From an uncultured Rivibacter sp. (GTDB lineage: Bacteria > Pseudomonadota > Gammaproteobacteria > Burkholderiales > Burkholderiaceae): a stretch of DNA of 64,000 bases. The translations under genes and the position numbers were made by a program. Location of the stretch: positions 62,001 through 126,000 of the forward strand of contig CAMLNA010000001.1 of the NCBI GenBank assembly GCA_946481025.1. The letters run 5' to 3'. The first letter of the stretch is position 1; every line of letters starts with the position of its first letter. Shown here piece after piece: positions 26,634-36,971 of the stretch. The notes below the pieces were generated by a model. It was not told the origin of the DNA. It saw only the letters and a program-made list of their open reading frames with translations, and ran no database searches.

Positions 26634-27719
26634 ATGAAAAACAAGCTTGTCGTTTTCGTCGTCTGCGGCCTGCTGCTGCTGCTCACGCCTCTGGTGGCGC
26701 AGTACTTCGGCAATGCCTGGGTTCGCATCATCGACCTGGCACTGCTGTACGTGCTGCTGGCGCTTGGCCTCAACATCGTGGTGGGCTACGCCGGCCTGCT
26801 CGACCTGGGCTACATCGCGTTCTACGCGGTGGGCGCCTACATGTTCGCGCTGCTGGCTTCGCCGCACCTGACCGACACTTTCCCGGCCATCAAGGCGATG
26901 TTCCCGAACGGCCTGCACACGCCGATCTGGATCGCCATTCCGCTGGCCGCGGCGCTCGCCGGCATTGCCGGCGTGCTGCTGGGGGCTCCCACGCTCAAGC
27001 TGCGCGGCGACTACCTGGCCATCGTGACGCTGGGCTTCGGCGAAATCATCCGCGTGTTCATGAACAACCTGGACGCGCCGGTGAACATCACCAACGGCCC
27101 GAAGGGCATCGCAGGCATCGACCCCATGCACCTGGGCCCGATCAACCTGGGCCGCCCCACCGAGATCTTCGGTTTCGAGATTGCCTCGGTCACGCTGTAC
27201 TACTACCTGTTCCTCGCGCTCGTGGTGGCCAGCGTGCTGATCTGCTATCGCCTGGAGCAGTCGCGCATCGGCCGCGCATGGATGGCCATCCGCGAAGACG
27301 AGATCGCCGCCAAGGCGATGGGCATCAACACCCGCAACATGAAGCTGCTGGCCTTCGGCATGGGCGCCACGTTCGGCGGCGTGGCGGGCTCGATGTTCGC
27401 GGCCTTCCAGAACTTCGTATCGCCCGAATCGTTCAGCCTGCAGGAGTCCGTCATGGTCGTGGCCATGGTGGTGCTGGGCGGGCTGGGCCACATCCCGGGC
27501 GTGATCCTCGGCGGCTTCGTGCTGGCGGCGCTGCCGGAGGTGCTGCGCTACGTGGCCGACCCGCTGCAGCACGCGACCGGCGGGCGCCTCGACGCAGCCA
27601 TCCTGCGCCAGCTGCTCATCGCGCTGGCCATGATCATCATCATGCTGATGCGCCCGCGCGGCCTGTGGCCTTCGCCCGAACACGGCAAGGCAGCCCCGAC
27701 CCCCGTGCCCAGCAAGTGA
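26634..27719 (+). CDS. livM: Branched-chain amino acid ABC transporter permease LivM
   Basis: This 361-residue permease has about nine membrane segments. Typical LivM stretches are LGLNIVVGYAGLLDLGYIAFYAVGAY, LKLRGDYLAIVTLGFGEIIRV and GRAWMAIREDEIAAKAMGINTRNMKLLAF, the last being the loop that contacts the ATPases. The C-terminus ends with MLMRPRGLWP and a short Ala/Pro tail. It lies 10 bp before livG. Confidence 0.95.
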   Translation: MKNKLVVFVVCGLLLLLTPLVAQYFGNAWVRIIDLALLYVLLALGLNIVVGYAGLLDLGYIAFYAVGAYMFALLASPHLTDTFPAIKAMFPNGLHTPIWIAIPLAAALAGIAGVLLGAPTLKLRGDYLAIVTLGFGEIIRVFMNNLDAPVNITNGPKGIAGIDPMHLGPINLGRPTEIFGFEIASVTLYYYLFLALVVASVLICYRLEQSRIGRAWMAIREDEIAAKAMGINTRNMKLLAFGMGATFGGVAGSMFAAFQNFVSPESFSLQESVMVVAMVVLGGLGHIPGVILGGFVLAALPEVLRYVADPLQHATGGRLDAAILRQLLIALAMIIIMLMRPRGLWPSPEHGKAAPTPVPSK

Positions 27720-27729
27720 GGAAGATGCC

Positions 27730-28506
<777 letters not shown>

Positions 28507-28532
28507 TGACGGGCACAGCAGGAGAACAACGC

Positions 28533-29249
<717 letters not shown>

Positions 29250-29300
29250 CCGATCTTTCGCGGGCCGCCTCTTGCAGGCCGCCCGCCGGCTTCCACCACG

Positions 29301-29327
29301 AACGCGGCTCCGGCCGCGTTTGTTTTT
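29301..29327 (+). terminator. Terminator of livHMGF
   Basis: AACGCGGC and GCCGCGTT form 8-bp arms with a TCCG loop, followed by TGTTTTT, 51 bp after the livF stop. It separates the operon from the binding-protein gene. Confidence 0.85.
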
Positions 29328-29459
29328 ATGGGTAGCGCGATCCGTGCGCAATGCACGAAAGTCTGCCTGGGGCCAACCCTAGGCTTTAGGCCGCCTTTAA
29401 GCCCCGACGCTCGACCCACTCCTACGCTTGCCGCCTCATTGCGAGCGAAGGAGATGCTG

Positions 29460-30674
29460 ATGTTCAGGCGTGTACTCCAGGCGGCCGTCGCCGCCACGAC
29501 CCCGTTGCTGCTGTCCGCGCCTGGGCCGGCGCTGGCCCAGGCCTCGGCGGCGCCCTTGAAGGTGGGCTTCATCTGTCCGTTTTCGGGCGGCTCGGCCGAC
29601 TTCGGCCACAGCGCCCGCCTGGGCGCCGAGCTGGCCACCAAGGAAATCAACGAGGTGGGCGGTTTCATGGGTCGCTCGATCGAGCTGGTGGCACGCGACG
29701 ACAAGGCCAACCCCGACGAAGGCCGCAAGGCTTCCGAAGAACTGGTGCTGAAAGAGAAGGTCGCCTTCACCGTCGGCTTCTGCAACACCGGCGTGGCCCT
29801 GAAATCGCTCGACGTCTTCCAGGACAACAAGCACCTGCTCGTGGTGCCCGTTGCCACCGGCTCGGCCGTCACCGCCAAATACCCGCCGGCCGACAGCTAC
29901 ATCTTCCGCATGTCGGCACGCGACACGTTGCAGGCGGCCTTCCTGGTCGACGAAGTGGCCAAGCGTGGGTTCACCCGGGTGGCCGTGTTCGCCGACAGGA
30001 CCGGCTATGGCGAAGGCGGCTACCAGGACGTCGAGCGCTTCCTGGCCGACAGGCAGCTCAAGCCGGTCTACACGGCACGATTCGACCTCGGCGTGAAGAC
30101 GCTCACGGCCCAGGTGCACGAAGCCAGGGCCGCTGGCGCCGAGGCGCTCATCGGCTACACCGTGGGGCCCGAGCTCGCGGTGCTGACCCAGGCTCGTGCA
30201 GAGGCGGGGTTCAAGGGGCCGGTGTACGGCCCGTGGCCGCTGTCGTTTCGCACCGTCTGGGACAAGGCTGGTGCCGCGGCCGAAGGCGTGATGATGGTGC
30301 AGACCATCATCCAGGACCTCTCCAACGAGCGCCGCATGTCGTTCATCGCACGCCTGAAGCGCCATGCCGGCTCGCAGCCGATCGGCTCGCTCATGGCGGC
30401 GGCACAGACCTATGACGCGGTGCACCTGATGCTGCGCGTGCTGTTCCAGACCCATGGCGACACCTCCGGCGACGCGCTCAAGCGCGCGCTGGAGGACCTG
30501 CGCAAGCCGTACGTCGGCGTGGTCACCACCCACGACAAGCCGTTTTCGGCGACGGACCACGATGCGTTCTCGCGCAACATGATCTGGCTGGGCGTCTGGC
30601 GACGCGGTGAAGTGCAGTTCTACTACCCCGAAGACGCCAAACGTGTTGGTTTTGTGCGCCGGAAAGAGCTGTAA
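29460..30674 (+). CDS. ABC transporter substrate-binding protein (LivK/Peripla_BP_6 type)
   Basis: This 404-residue periplasmic protein has a signal peptide (MFRRVLQAAVAATTPLLLSAPGPALAQA) and a Leu/Ile/Val-binding type fold: LKVGFICPFSGGSADFGHSARLGAELA, RDDKANPDEGRKASEELV, VVPVATGSAVTAKYP, RVAVFADRTGYGEGG. It could deliver substrate to LivHMGF, but it is transcribed separately after a terminator and lacks features that fix the ligand; aromatic acids, amides or amino acids are all possible. ATG 29460 is preferred over 29454 because AAGGAG stands 6 nt before it. Confidence 0.9.
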   Translation: MFRRVLQAAVAATTPLLLSAPGPALAQASAAPLKVGFICPFSGGSADFGHSARLGAELATKEINEVGGFMGRSIELVARDDKANPDEGRKASEELVLKEKVAFTVGFCNTGVALKSLDVFQDNKHLLVVPVATGSAVTAKYPPADSYIFRMSARDTLQAAFLVDEVAKRGFTRVAVFADRTGYGEGGYQDVERFLADRQLKPVYTARFDLGVKTLTAQVHEARAAGAEALIGYTVGPELAVLTQARAEAGFKGPVYGPWPLSFRTVWDKAGAAAEGVMMVQTIIQDLSNERRMSFIARLKRHAGSQPIGSLMAAAQTYDAVHLMLRVLFQTHGDTSGDALKRALEDLRKPYVGVVTTHDKPFSATDHDAFSRNMIWLGVWRRGEVQFYYPEDAKRVGFVRRKEL

Positions 30675-30854
30675 CAACGCCTCCTGGTGCGCCCAATCTA
30701 GGGGGCGTGCCAAATTTGCAGCAGGAACGGAAGTGCTTCCTTCATAAAATCGCGCTCTACGGGAGACCAAGCGAGGTGTCCTCGGCTTCTGAGGGGGAGG
30801 CTGTCGCCTCGCTCGGCACGTGCTCAGCCCACACGCCGAACCCGCACCAGAGCA

Positions 30855-31616
30855 GTGAACCTCGATTTCGTCATCAAAGATTGGGCGGCCCATGCGGCTG
30901 GCCTCCACGCGCCGGCTGACTGGCAGGCCTGGGCTGCCAGCCCTTACCTGCCCGCCGGGGAGGACCAGCCCGAACTGCGCGAAATGCCCGCGATGGCCCG
31001 CCGCCGCCTGGGCGCGCTCGGCCGCGCTGCCGTGCAGGTGGCCTGGTGGTGCCAGGGCGCAGCCGCGGGCGGCATGCCCGTGGTGCTCGCCTCCCGGTAT
31101 GGCGACGCTGCTCGCTCGCTCGAATTGCTGGCCGAACTGGCCCGTGGTCAAGCTCTCTCGCCCACGGCTTTCGGCCTCTCGGTGCACAACGCCATCGGCG
31201 CCCAGTACTCCATTGCGCGCGGCGACCGTTCCAACTACCTGTCCATCGCGGCCGGCGCGGCCGGTGCCGCCGAGGCGGTGATCGAGGCCGCGGGCCTGCT
31301 GGCCGACGGGGCGAACGAAGTGCTCGTGGTCAACTACGACGCCCCCCTGCCGGGCGACTACGCCCGCTTCGAAGACGAGCCCTCCACCTGCTACGCGTGG
31401 GCCTGGAAGGTGGCGCGGCCCGCGGGCGAGGCGCCGCAGCCGGCGCATCTGCAACTCAGCGCCGGCCCGGCGCCTGCGCAAGACCCGTCGAGCGAACGCG
31501 CCGGCCTGCCCTTCGGCCTCGACGTGCTGCGCTTTTTCGTCAGCGGCGATGCACGGCTGCAGCGCTGCGCCGACGGCCGTCAATGGACCTGGCAGCGCCC
31601 CCACCACCATGGCTGA
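30855..31616 (+). CDS. Ketosynthase-like chain-length factor of the APE system
   Basis: This 253-residue protein resembles only the N-terminal half of a ketosynthase (DFVIKDWAAHAAGL, PAMARRRLGALGRAAVQVAW, LSPTAFGLSVHNAIGAQYSIARG, NYLSIAAGAAGAAEAVIEAAGLL). It has no active-site Cys at the usual place. It matches the ketoacyl-synt_2 group that serves as chain-length factor (ApeC-like) in a heterodimer with a full ketosynthase. The start is GTG 30855 with a weak ribosome site. It is the first gene of the locus, preceded by a 180-bp gap with an AT-rich CATAAAAT stretch near 30745 that could be its promoter. It overlaps the next gene by 8 bp. Confidence 0.87.
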   Translation: MNLDFVIKDWAAHAAGLHAPADWQAWAASPYLPAGEDQPELREMPAMARRRLGALGRAAVQVAWWCQGAAAGGMPVVLASRYGDAARSLELLAELARGQALSPTAFGLSVHNAIGAQYSIARGDRSNYLSIAAGAAGAAEAVIEAAGLLADGANEVLVVNYDAPLPGDYARFEDEPSTCYAWAWKVARPAGEAPQPAHLQLSAGPAPAQDPSSERAGLPFGLDVLRFFVSGDARLQRCADGRQWTWQRPHHHG

Positions 31617-32385
31617 GCGAATCGACCAGTACTGGCGCATCTGCGCCACGGGCTTGTGCTTCTCCACCTTCGGGCTGGGCGGGCTGCTGATGCGCGTGGT
31701 GATCTTCCCGCTGCTGTCGCTGGTGGTGTGGCACGAGCGGCGCCGGGCCGACCTGGCCAAGTGGGTGATCCACCAGTCGTTCCGCATGTTCGTGGGCCTG
31801 ATGGCGCTGGTGGGGGTGATCAGCTACGAGGTGCGTGGCATCGAGAAGCTGCGCCGCCGGGGCTTGCTGATCCTGGCCAACCATCCGTCGCTGATCGACG
31901 TGGTGTTCCTCATCTCCTTCGTGCGGCATGCCGACTGCATCGTCAAGGGCGCGCTGGCGCGCAACCCGTTCACCCGCGGGCCCATCCGCGCGGCCGGCTT
32001 CGTGTGCAACGACTCCGGCGCCGGGCTGGTGGAAGACTGCATCGCCTCGGTCCGCGGCGGCAACAACCTGGTGATCTTTCCGGAAGGCACCCGCACGCCG
32101 TTGTCGGGCGAAGCGCGCCTGCAGCGCGGCGCGGCCAACATCGCGGTGCGCGGCGGCATCGACATCACGCCGGTGCGCATCCGTTGCGCGCCGCCCATGC
32201 TGACCAAGGGCGTGGCCTGGTACCGCGTACCGGAGCGCCGCGCGCATTTCATCATCGAGGTGTGCGACGACATCCCCGTGCGCGCCTTCACCGGCGACTG
32301 CGCCGGCGAAGCGCTGGCCGCGCGACGCCTCACCGATTTCCTCACCGAATATTTTTCTTTGGAGACACGTCGTGCACAGTCTTGA
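31609..32385 (+). CDS. 1-acylglycerol-3-phosphate acyltransferase-like enzyme (PlsC family)
   Basis: This 258-residue membrane-associated acyltransferase has two hydrophobic segments at the N-terminus, the HX4D motif in NHPSLIDVVF and the substrate motif FPEGTRT. In aryl polyene loci this enzyme is thought to transfer an acyl or polyene chain to the lipid anchor. It overlaps the preceding gene by 8 bp and the following carrier-protein gene by 14 bp, which indicates tight coupling. Confidence 0.9.
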   Translation: MAERIDQYWRICATGLCFSTFGLGGLLMRVVIFPLLSLVVWHERRRADLAKWVIHQSFRMFVGLMALVGVISYEVRGIEKLRRRGLLILANHPSLIDVVFLISFVRHADCIVKGALARNPFTRGPIRAAGFVCNDSGAGLVEDCIASVRGGNNLVIFPEGTRTPLSGEARLQRGAANIAVRGGIDITPVRIRCAPPMLTKGVAWYRVPERRAHFIIEVCDDIPVRAFTGDCAGEALAARRLTDFLTEYFSLETRRAQS

Positions 32386-32632
32386 GCTCGAGATCAAGGA
32401 ACTGATCATTTCGTCGCTGGCGCTCGAGGACATCAAGCCCGAGGACATCGACACCGAAGCGCCGCTGTTCGTCGAAGGCCTGGGCCTCGACTCGATCGAC
32501 GCGCTCGAGCTGGGCCTCGCGCTGCAGAAGCGCTACGGCGTGAGCCTGTCGGCCGATTCCGAAGAAACCCGCCGCCATTTCAAGAGCGTGCAGGCGCTGG
32601 CTGCCTTCGTGGCGGCCGGGCGCAAGTCCTGA
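32372..32632 (+). CDS. Acyl carrier protein 1 of the APE system
   Basis: This 86-residue carrier protein has the phosphopantetheine site GLGLDSIDALELG with Ser41. It starts with GTG 32372, supported by GGAG 8 nt upstream, inside the end of the acyltransferase gene. The DSI rather than DSL motif is usual for ApeE/ApeF-type carriers. It probably carries the growing chain or the aryl starter. Confidence 0.92.
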   Translation: MHSLELEIKELIISSLALEDIKPEDIDTEAPLFVEGLGLDSIDALELGLALQKRYGVSLSADSEETRRHFKSVQALAAFVAAGRKS

Positions 32633-32690
32633 GAAGGCCGCCTGCCGAGCCGCCACTCACCGCCACCATCACCACACGATAGGCCGCACC

Positions 32691-32951
32691 ATGACAAAGG
32701 ACGACATCTTTGCCCGGATCGTCGCGATCCTGCAGGAGACCTTCGACATCGAGGCTTCGCGCATCACGCCCGAAGCCAAGCTCTACGACGACCTCGACAT
32801 CGACAGCATCGACGCGGTCGACCTGATCGTGCAGCTCAAGCCCCTGGTGGGCAAGCGCCTGCAGCCCGAGGCCTTCAAGTCCGTGCGCACCGTGCAGGAC
32901 GTGGTGGACGCGCTGTTCGGCCTCGTCAACGACACGGCCGCCCACGCCTGA
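32691..32951 (+). CDS. Acyl carrier protein 2 of the APE system
   Basis: This second 86-residue carrier protein has phosphopantetheine Ser39 in DLDIDSIDAVDLI. It is clearly different in sequence from the first carrier, so the two probably have separate roles (loading versus extension). It is the second of the usual tandem pair, 58 bp after the first. Confidence 0.92.
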   Translation: MTKDDIFARIVAILQETFDIEASRITPEAKLYDDLDIDSIDAVDLIVQLKPLVGKRLQPEAFKSVRTVQDVVDALFGLVNDTAAHA

Positions 32952-32961
32952 GTTCCGCGTC

Positions 32962-33525
32962 TTGTCCCGGTTCCTGACCGTCGTGGTCGCGCTCGCGACC
33001 GTGGCCTATCCGCTGGTGATCTATCTCGCGCTCGGCCGGGTCGAGCCGCGCTGGATGGCGCTGCTGCTGGTACTGCTGGGGCTCGCCCGTGCATGGGTGA
33101 CGCGCGAACCTTTCTGGCTGGTGGCGGCCGCCGGCGCCGGCGTGCTGGGCGGTGCCACGCTGCTGGGCAACAGCGTGCTGCCGCTCAAGCTGTACCCGGT
33201 GCTGGTGAGCACGGTGCTGTTTGCCGTGTTCGCCGCGAGCCTCGCCAGGCCGCCCTCGGCGATCGAGCGGCTGGCCCGGCTCACCGACCCCGACCTCGCG
33301 CCTGCCGCGGTGGCCTACACGCGCAGGGTCACGCAGGTGTGGTGCGGCTTCTTCGTGTTCAACGGTGCGGTGTCCCTGGGCACCGCGCTGTGGGGTTCGC
33401 CTGCCGCGTGGGCGCTCTACAACGGCCTGCTGGCCTACGTGCTGATGGGTGTGCTGTTTGGCGGCGAATGGTTGCTGAGGCAGCGGGTGAAGGCGCGCAT
33501 CGCGGCCGGAGAAGCACATGTCTGA
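32962..33525 (+). CDS. COG4648-type integral membrane protein of the APE system
   Basis: This 187-residue protein has four to five membrane helices (FLTVVVALATVAYPLVIYLAL, MALLLVLLGLARAW, LVAAAGAGVLGGATLL, LVSTVLFAVFAASLA, WALYNGLLAYVLMGVLF). The LARPPSAIERLARLTDPDLAP loop and YTRRVTQVW are conserved in aryl polyene clusters. The function is unknown; because it always sits beside the ligase, a role in membrane localisation of synthesis is possible. The start is TTG 32962, a weak choice with no good ribosome site; GTG 32983 is an alternative. It overlaps the ligase gene by 8 bp. Confidence 0.82.
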   Translation: MSRFLTVVVALATVAYPLVIYLALGRVEPRWMALLLVLLGLARAWVTREPFWLVAAAGAGVLGGATLLGNSVLPLKLYPVLVSTVLFAVFAASLARPPSAIERLARLTDPDLAPAAVAYTRRVTQVWCGFFVFNGAVSLGTALWGSPAAWALYNGLLAYVLMGVLFGGEWLLRQRVKARIAAGEAHV

Positions 33526-35215
33526 GTGGCTCGCCCTGACCGAAGTCGCCGCGCGCGCGGGCCTCGATGACCGGCCGGTGGCATGGCGTCGCGGCGAGCT
33601 CGTGCGGCGCGCGCAGTTCCTGGCCGACGTGGCCCGGTGGCAGGCGGCGTTTGCCGCCCGGCCCGGCCAGCGGGTCGCGCTGCACTTCGACGACGGCTAT
33701 GAATTCGCCGCGGCGCTGTACGGTGCGTGGCACGCCGGCAAGCAGGTCTTCCTGCCCGGCGACACGCAACCGGCCACGCTGCAGCGGCTGGTGCCGCAGG
33801 TGGATGCCTGTGCCGGCTCGCTGCCCGGCGCGCTGCAGCCTGCAGCTTCTGCGCAGGGGCCGCAGGCCGACTGGCCCCCCCTTGACCCGCGTGCGACGCG
33901 CCTCGTGGTCTACACCTCCGGCTCCAGCGGCGAGCCGGTGGCCATTCACAAGCAGCTGGCCCAGCTCGACGCGGAGATCCACACGCAGCAGGCGGTGTTC
34001 GGCGCGCGCGTCGATGCCGACGGCCCGGCCTGCGTGCATGCGACCGTGTCGCACCAGCACATCTACGGGCTGCTCTTCTACACCTTGTGGCCCCTGGCGG
34101 CGGGCCGGCCCTTCGTGGCCGAGCGCATCGTCTACCCCGAGGAAATGGCGGCCCGCCTGGGCGGGCGTCCGACCGTGCTGGTCACGAGCCCGGCGCACCT
34201 GAAGCGCCTGCCCGACACGCTCGACTGGCGCGCCGCCCGGGAAGGGCTGCGTGCCGTGTTCTCGTCCGGCGGCCCGCTGCCGCCCGAAGCTTCGGCCGAC
34301 GCGCTCGCGCTCATGGGGCACTCGCCCGTCGAGGTGTTCGGCAGCTCCGAAACCGGCGGCATCGCCTGGCGGCAGAGGGCCGTGCACGGCGACGGCTGGA
34401 ACCCGCTGCCCGGCGTCGAATGGCGCATCGAGGACGAGCTCCTCGAAGTGCGCTCGCCGCACATGGCCGACGACGCGTGGTGGCGCACGGCCGACCGGGT
34501 GCGGCCGCTCGACTCCGGAGGCTTCGCCTTGCTCGGGCGCTCGGACCGCATCGTCAAGATCGAGGAAAAGCGCGTGTCGCTGACCGCGATGGAGGCGGCG
34601 CTCGCGGCCTGCGACGAAGTGGCCGAGGCGCGCGCCGTGCTGCTCACGAACCCGGACCACCAGCGCCTGGGCATGGTGGTGGTGCCCAGCGCGGGCGGCT
34701 GGCAGCTGCTGCGCGAGCGGGGCAAGCGTGCCCTCAACGAGCGGCTGCGCTCGGCACTGCTGCGCAGCGTCGAGCGCATTGCGCTGCCGCGCCACTGGCG
34801 CTACGTGCCCGCATTGCCGGTCAACCCGCAGGGCAAGAGCACCGAGGCCCTGCTGTCGGTGCTGTTCCGCCCGTCGATGCCCGCGGTGGCCTGGCAGCGG
34901 CGAGAGCCGCGCGAGGCCGAGGCGCTGCTCGACATCACCCCCGACCTCCTGGTGTTCGACGGCCACTTCGAGCAGGCGGCCATCCTGCCCGGCGTCGCCC
35001 AGCTCGACTGGGCCGTCGAGCTGGCGAAGGGCTGCTTCGCGCTGCCGCCGAAGTTCGCGCGTGCCGATGCGCTCAAGTTCCAGAAGCCGGTGCTGCCGGG
35101 CACCGCGCTGCGCCTGGCCCTGCAGTGGAACGGCGAAACCGGGGTGCTGGCTTTCCAGTACACGTCCGATGCCGGTGCGCATGCGAGCGGGCGCATCGTC
35201 TTCACCGGCGAATGA
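33518..35215 (+). CDS. AMP-dependent aryl acid:ACP ligase fused to a hotdog dehydratase
   Basis: This 565-residue protein joins two activities that are usually separate genes. Residues 1-~450 form an adenylating enzyme: ATP loop VYTSGSSGEP (131-140), VSHQHIYGLLF, EVFGSSETGG, WWRTADRV and the hinge LGRSDRIVKIEEKRVS; the C-terminal Lys is in VNPQGKST. It should activate an aromatic acid such as 4-coumarate and load it on an ACP (ApeH-like). Residues ~465-565 form a FabZ/ApeI-like hotdog domain with FDGHFEQAAILPGVAQLDWAVELA, where the His is the dehydratase base, and DALKFQKPVLPG. The stop overlaps the glycosyltransferase start by 4 bp. Confidence 0.9.
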   Translation: MSEWLALTEVAARAGLDDRPVAWRRGELVRRAQFLADVARWQAAFAARPGQRVALHFDDGYEFAAALYGAWHAGKQVFLPGDTQPATLQRLVPQVDACAGSLPGALQPAASAQGPQADWPPLDPRATRLVVYTSGSSGEPVAIHKQLAQLDAEIHTQQAVFGARVDADGPACVHATVSHQHIYGLLFYTLWPLAAGRPFVAERIVYPEEMAARLGGRPTVLVTSPAHLKRLPDTLDWRAAREGLRAVFSSGGPLPPEASADALALMGHSPVEVFGSSETGGIAWRQRAVHGDGWNPLPGVEWRIEDELLEVRSPHMADDAWWRTADRVRPLDSGGFALLGRSDRIVKIEEKRVSLTAMEAALAACDEVAEARAVLLTNPDHQRLGMVVVPSAGGWQLLRERGKRALNERLRSALLRSVERIALPRHWRYVPALPVNPQGKSTEALLSVLFRPSMPAVAWQRREPREAEALLDITPDLLVFDGHFEQAAILPGVAQLDWAVELAKGCFALPPKFARADALKFQKPVLPGTALRLALQWNGETGVLAFQYTSDAGAHASGRIVFTGE

Positions 35216-35964
35216 ACATGCAGTTCAAGCCCGTCGTCGTGATCCCCGTCTACAACCATCCCGACACCGTCGGTGCGATGGTGCGCGGCGTGATGGAGCA
35301 CGGGCTGCACTGCCTGCTGGTGGACGACGGCAGCGAGCCGCGTTGTGCCGCCGTGCTCGAACTGCTGGTGCGCGCGCATGCGGGCCACGTGTCGCTGGTG
35401 AAGCTGCCCCACAACGAAGGCAAGGGCGGGGCGCTGATGGCCGGGCTGCGCGAGGTGCATCGCCGCGGCTACACGCACGCGGTTCAGATCGACGCCGATG
35501 GCCAGCACGACACCCGCGACATCCCGCGCTTCCTGGCGCAGGCCGAGGCCCACCCGCAGGCGGTGGTCTGCGGCTGCCCGCTGTACGACGCCTCGGTGCC
35601 CAAGGGCCGGCTCTACGGGCGTTACGCCACCCACGTGTGGGTCTGGATCAACACGCTGTCGCTGGCCATCCGCGACTCGATGTGCGGGTTCCGCGTCTAT
35701 CCGCTGCGAAGCGTGGTCGAGCTGATCGACCAGGTGAAGATCGGCAAGCGCATGGACTTCGACACCGAGGTGATGGTGCGGCTGTACTGGCGCGGCGTGC
35801 CGGTGATCAACCAGCCCACCCGGGTCACCTATCCGCAGGACGGCATCTCGCACTTCAGGCTCGGGCGCGACAACCTGCTGATCTCGCGCATGCATGCGGT
35901 GCTGTTCGTCGGCATGCTGCTGCGCGCGCCGCTGCTGCTGTGGCGCAAGGTGGGGGCTGCATGA
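35212..35964 (+). CDS. Family 2 glycosyltransferase
   Basis: This 250-residue GT-A-type transferase has VVVIPVYNHPDTV, LLVDDGSE and the metal-binding QIDADGQHD. A C-terminal hydrophobic stretch (MHAVLFVGMLLRAPLLLW) suggests membrane contact. It belongs to the family of polyprenol- or lipid-linked transferases and presumably acts on the glycerol or sugar head group of the pigment. Both ends overlap neighbours by 4 bp (ATGA), so it is embedded in the operon. Confidence 0.9.
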   Translation: MNMQFKPVVVIPVYNHPDTVGAMVRGVMEHGLHCLLVDDGSEPRCAAVLELLVRAHAGHVSLVKLPHNEGKGGALMAGLREVHRRGYTHAVQIDADGQHDTRDIPRFLAQAEAHPQAVVCGCPLYDASVPKGRLYGRYATHVWVWINTLSLAIRDSMCGFRVYPLRSVVELIDQVKIGKRMDFDTEVMVRLYWRGVPVINQPTRVTYPQDGISHFRLGRDNLLISRMHAVLFVGMLLRAPLLLWRKVGAA

Positions 35965-36971
35965 GACCCCCTGTGTCAACGCCGCGCGAGCGAGGGGCCA
36001 GCCCCCACTGGGCCGAGATCGGCGAGTCCACCTTCGTCGCCGGCATGTGGTTCCTCTACTGGGTGCACAAGCTGTTCGGCCGCCTGCCTTTCCGCCTGTG
36101 CGTGTACCCGGTGGTGCTGTACTACTGGGCCACGCAAGGGCGCGCGCGCCGCGCCTCGCTCGACTACCTTCGGCGCATCGAGGCGCGGCATGGCGTGATC
36201 GGCGAGCCACCGGGTTGGCGCCACACGCTGCGCCACTTCTTCTCGTTCGCCGAGACCATCCTCGACAAGACGCTCGCGCTGAGCGGGCGCTACCGCTTCG
36301 AGCATGTGCAGCTCATGGGCGCCGAGCCCATCGCGCAGCACATCGAGCGGGGCCAAGGGGCCGTGTTCATCACCGCGCACGTCGGCTGCCTCGAGCTGTG
36401 CCGGGCCACCGCCGAGCGTCAGCCCGGCCTGCGGCTCAACGTGCTGGTGCACACTGCCCACGCGGAACAATTCAACCGCATGCTGCGTCGGCTCGATCCC
36501 GACAGCGGCGTGCACCTGATGCAGGTCACCGAGGTCAACGCCGCCACCGCGGTCGTGCTGGCCGAGAAGGTGGCCCAGGGCGAGTTCGTCGCCATTGCCG
36601 GCGACCGCGTGCCGGTGGTGGCGAGCAAGACCACCAGCGCGCAGTTCCTCGGTGCGCAGGCGGCGTTTCCCGTCGGGCCCTACGTGCTGGCGGCCCTGCT
36701 CAAGTGCCCCGTCTACCTGATGGGCTGCGTGCGCCAGGGCGCGGGGCATGCGGTGTATTTCGACCGCCTGTGCGACCGCGTGGAGCTGCCGCGAGGCCGG
36801 CGCGAGGCGGCGTTGCAGCAGTACACCGCGGTGTTCGTGCAGCGTCTCGAAGAGCTGCTGCGGCGCGCACCATACGAATGGTTCAACTTCTTTTCGTTCT
36901 GGCAACAGCCGGCCGAGGCGGCTGGCCGGAATCCGAACGTGATCACCCACCATGAGACACCCACACACTGA
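35961..36971 (+). CDS. LpxL/HtrB-like lipid acyltransferase
   Basis: This 336-residue protein resembles Kdo2-lipid A lauroyl/myristoyl transferases: the conserved core begins HWAEIGESTFVAGMWFLYWVHKLFGR, the HX4E motif is HVGCLE, and GEFVAIAGDRVP with a C-terminal EWFNFFSFW follow. In aryl polyene loci such enzymes are believed to attach the polyene ester or an acyl chain. The first ~15 residues (MRPPVSTPRERGASP) are variable and GC-skewed, but the ATG forms an ATGA overlap with the previous gene, which supports it. Confidence 0.9.
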   Translation: MRPPVSTPRERGASPHWAEIGESTFVAGMWFLYWVHKLFGRLPFRLCVYPVVLYYWATQGRARRASLDYLRRIEARHGVIGEPPGWRHTLRHFFSFAETILDKTLALSGRYRFEHVQLMGAEPIAQHIERGQGAVFITAHVGCLELCRATAERQPGLRLNVLVHTAHAEQFNRMLRRLDPDSGVHLMQVTEVNAATAVVLAEKVAQGEFVAIAGDRVPVVASKTTSAQFLGAQAAFPVGPYVLAALLKCPVYLMGCVRQGAGHAVYFDRLCDRVELPRGRREAALQQYTAVFVQRLEELLRRAPYEWFNFFSFWQQPAEAAGRNPNVITHHETPTH

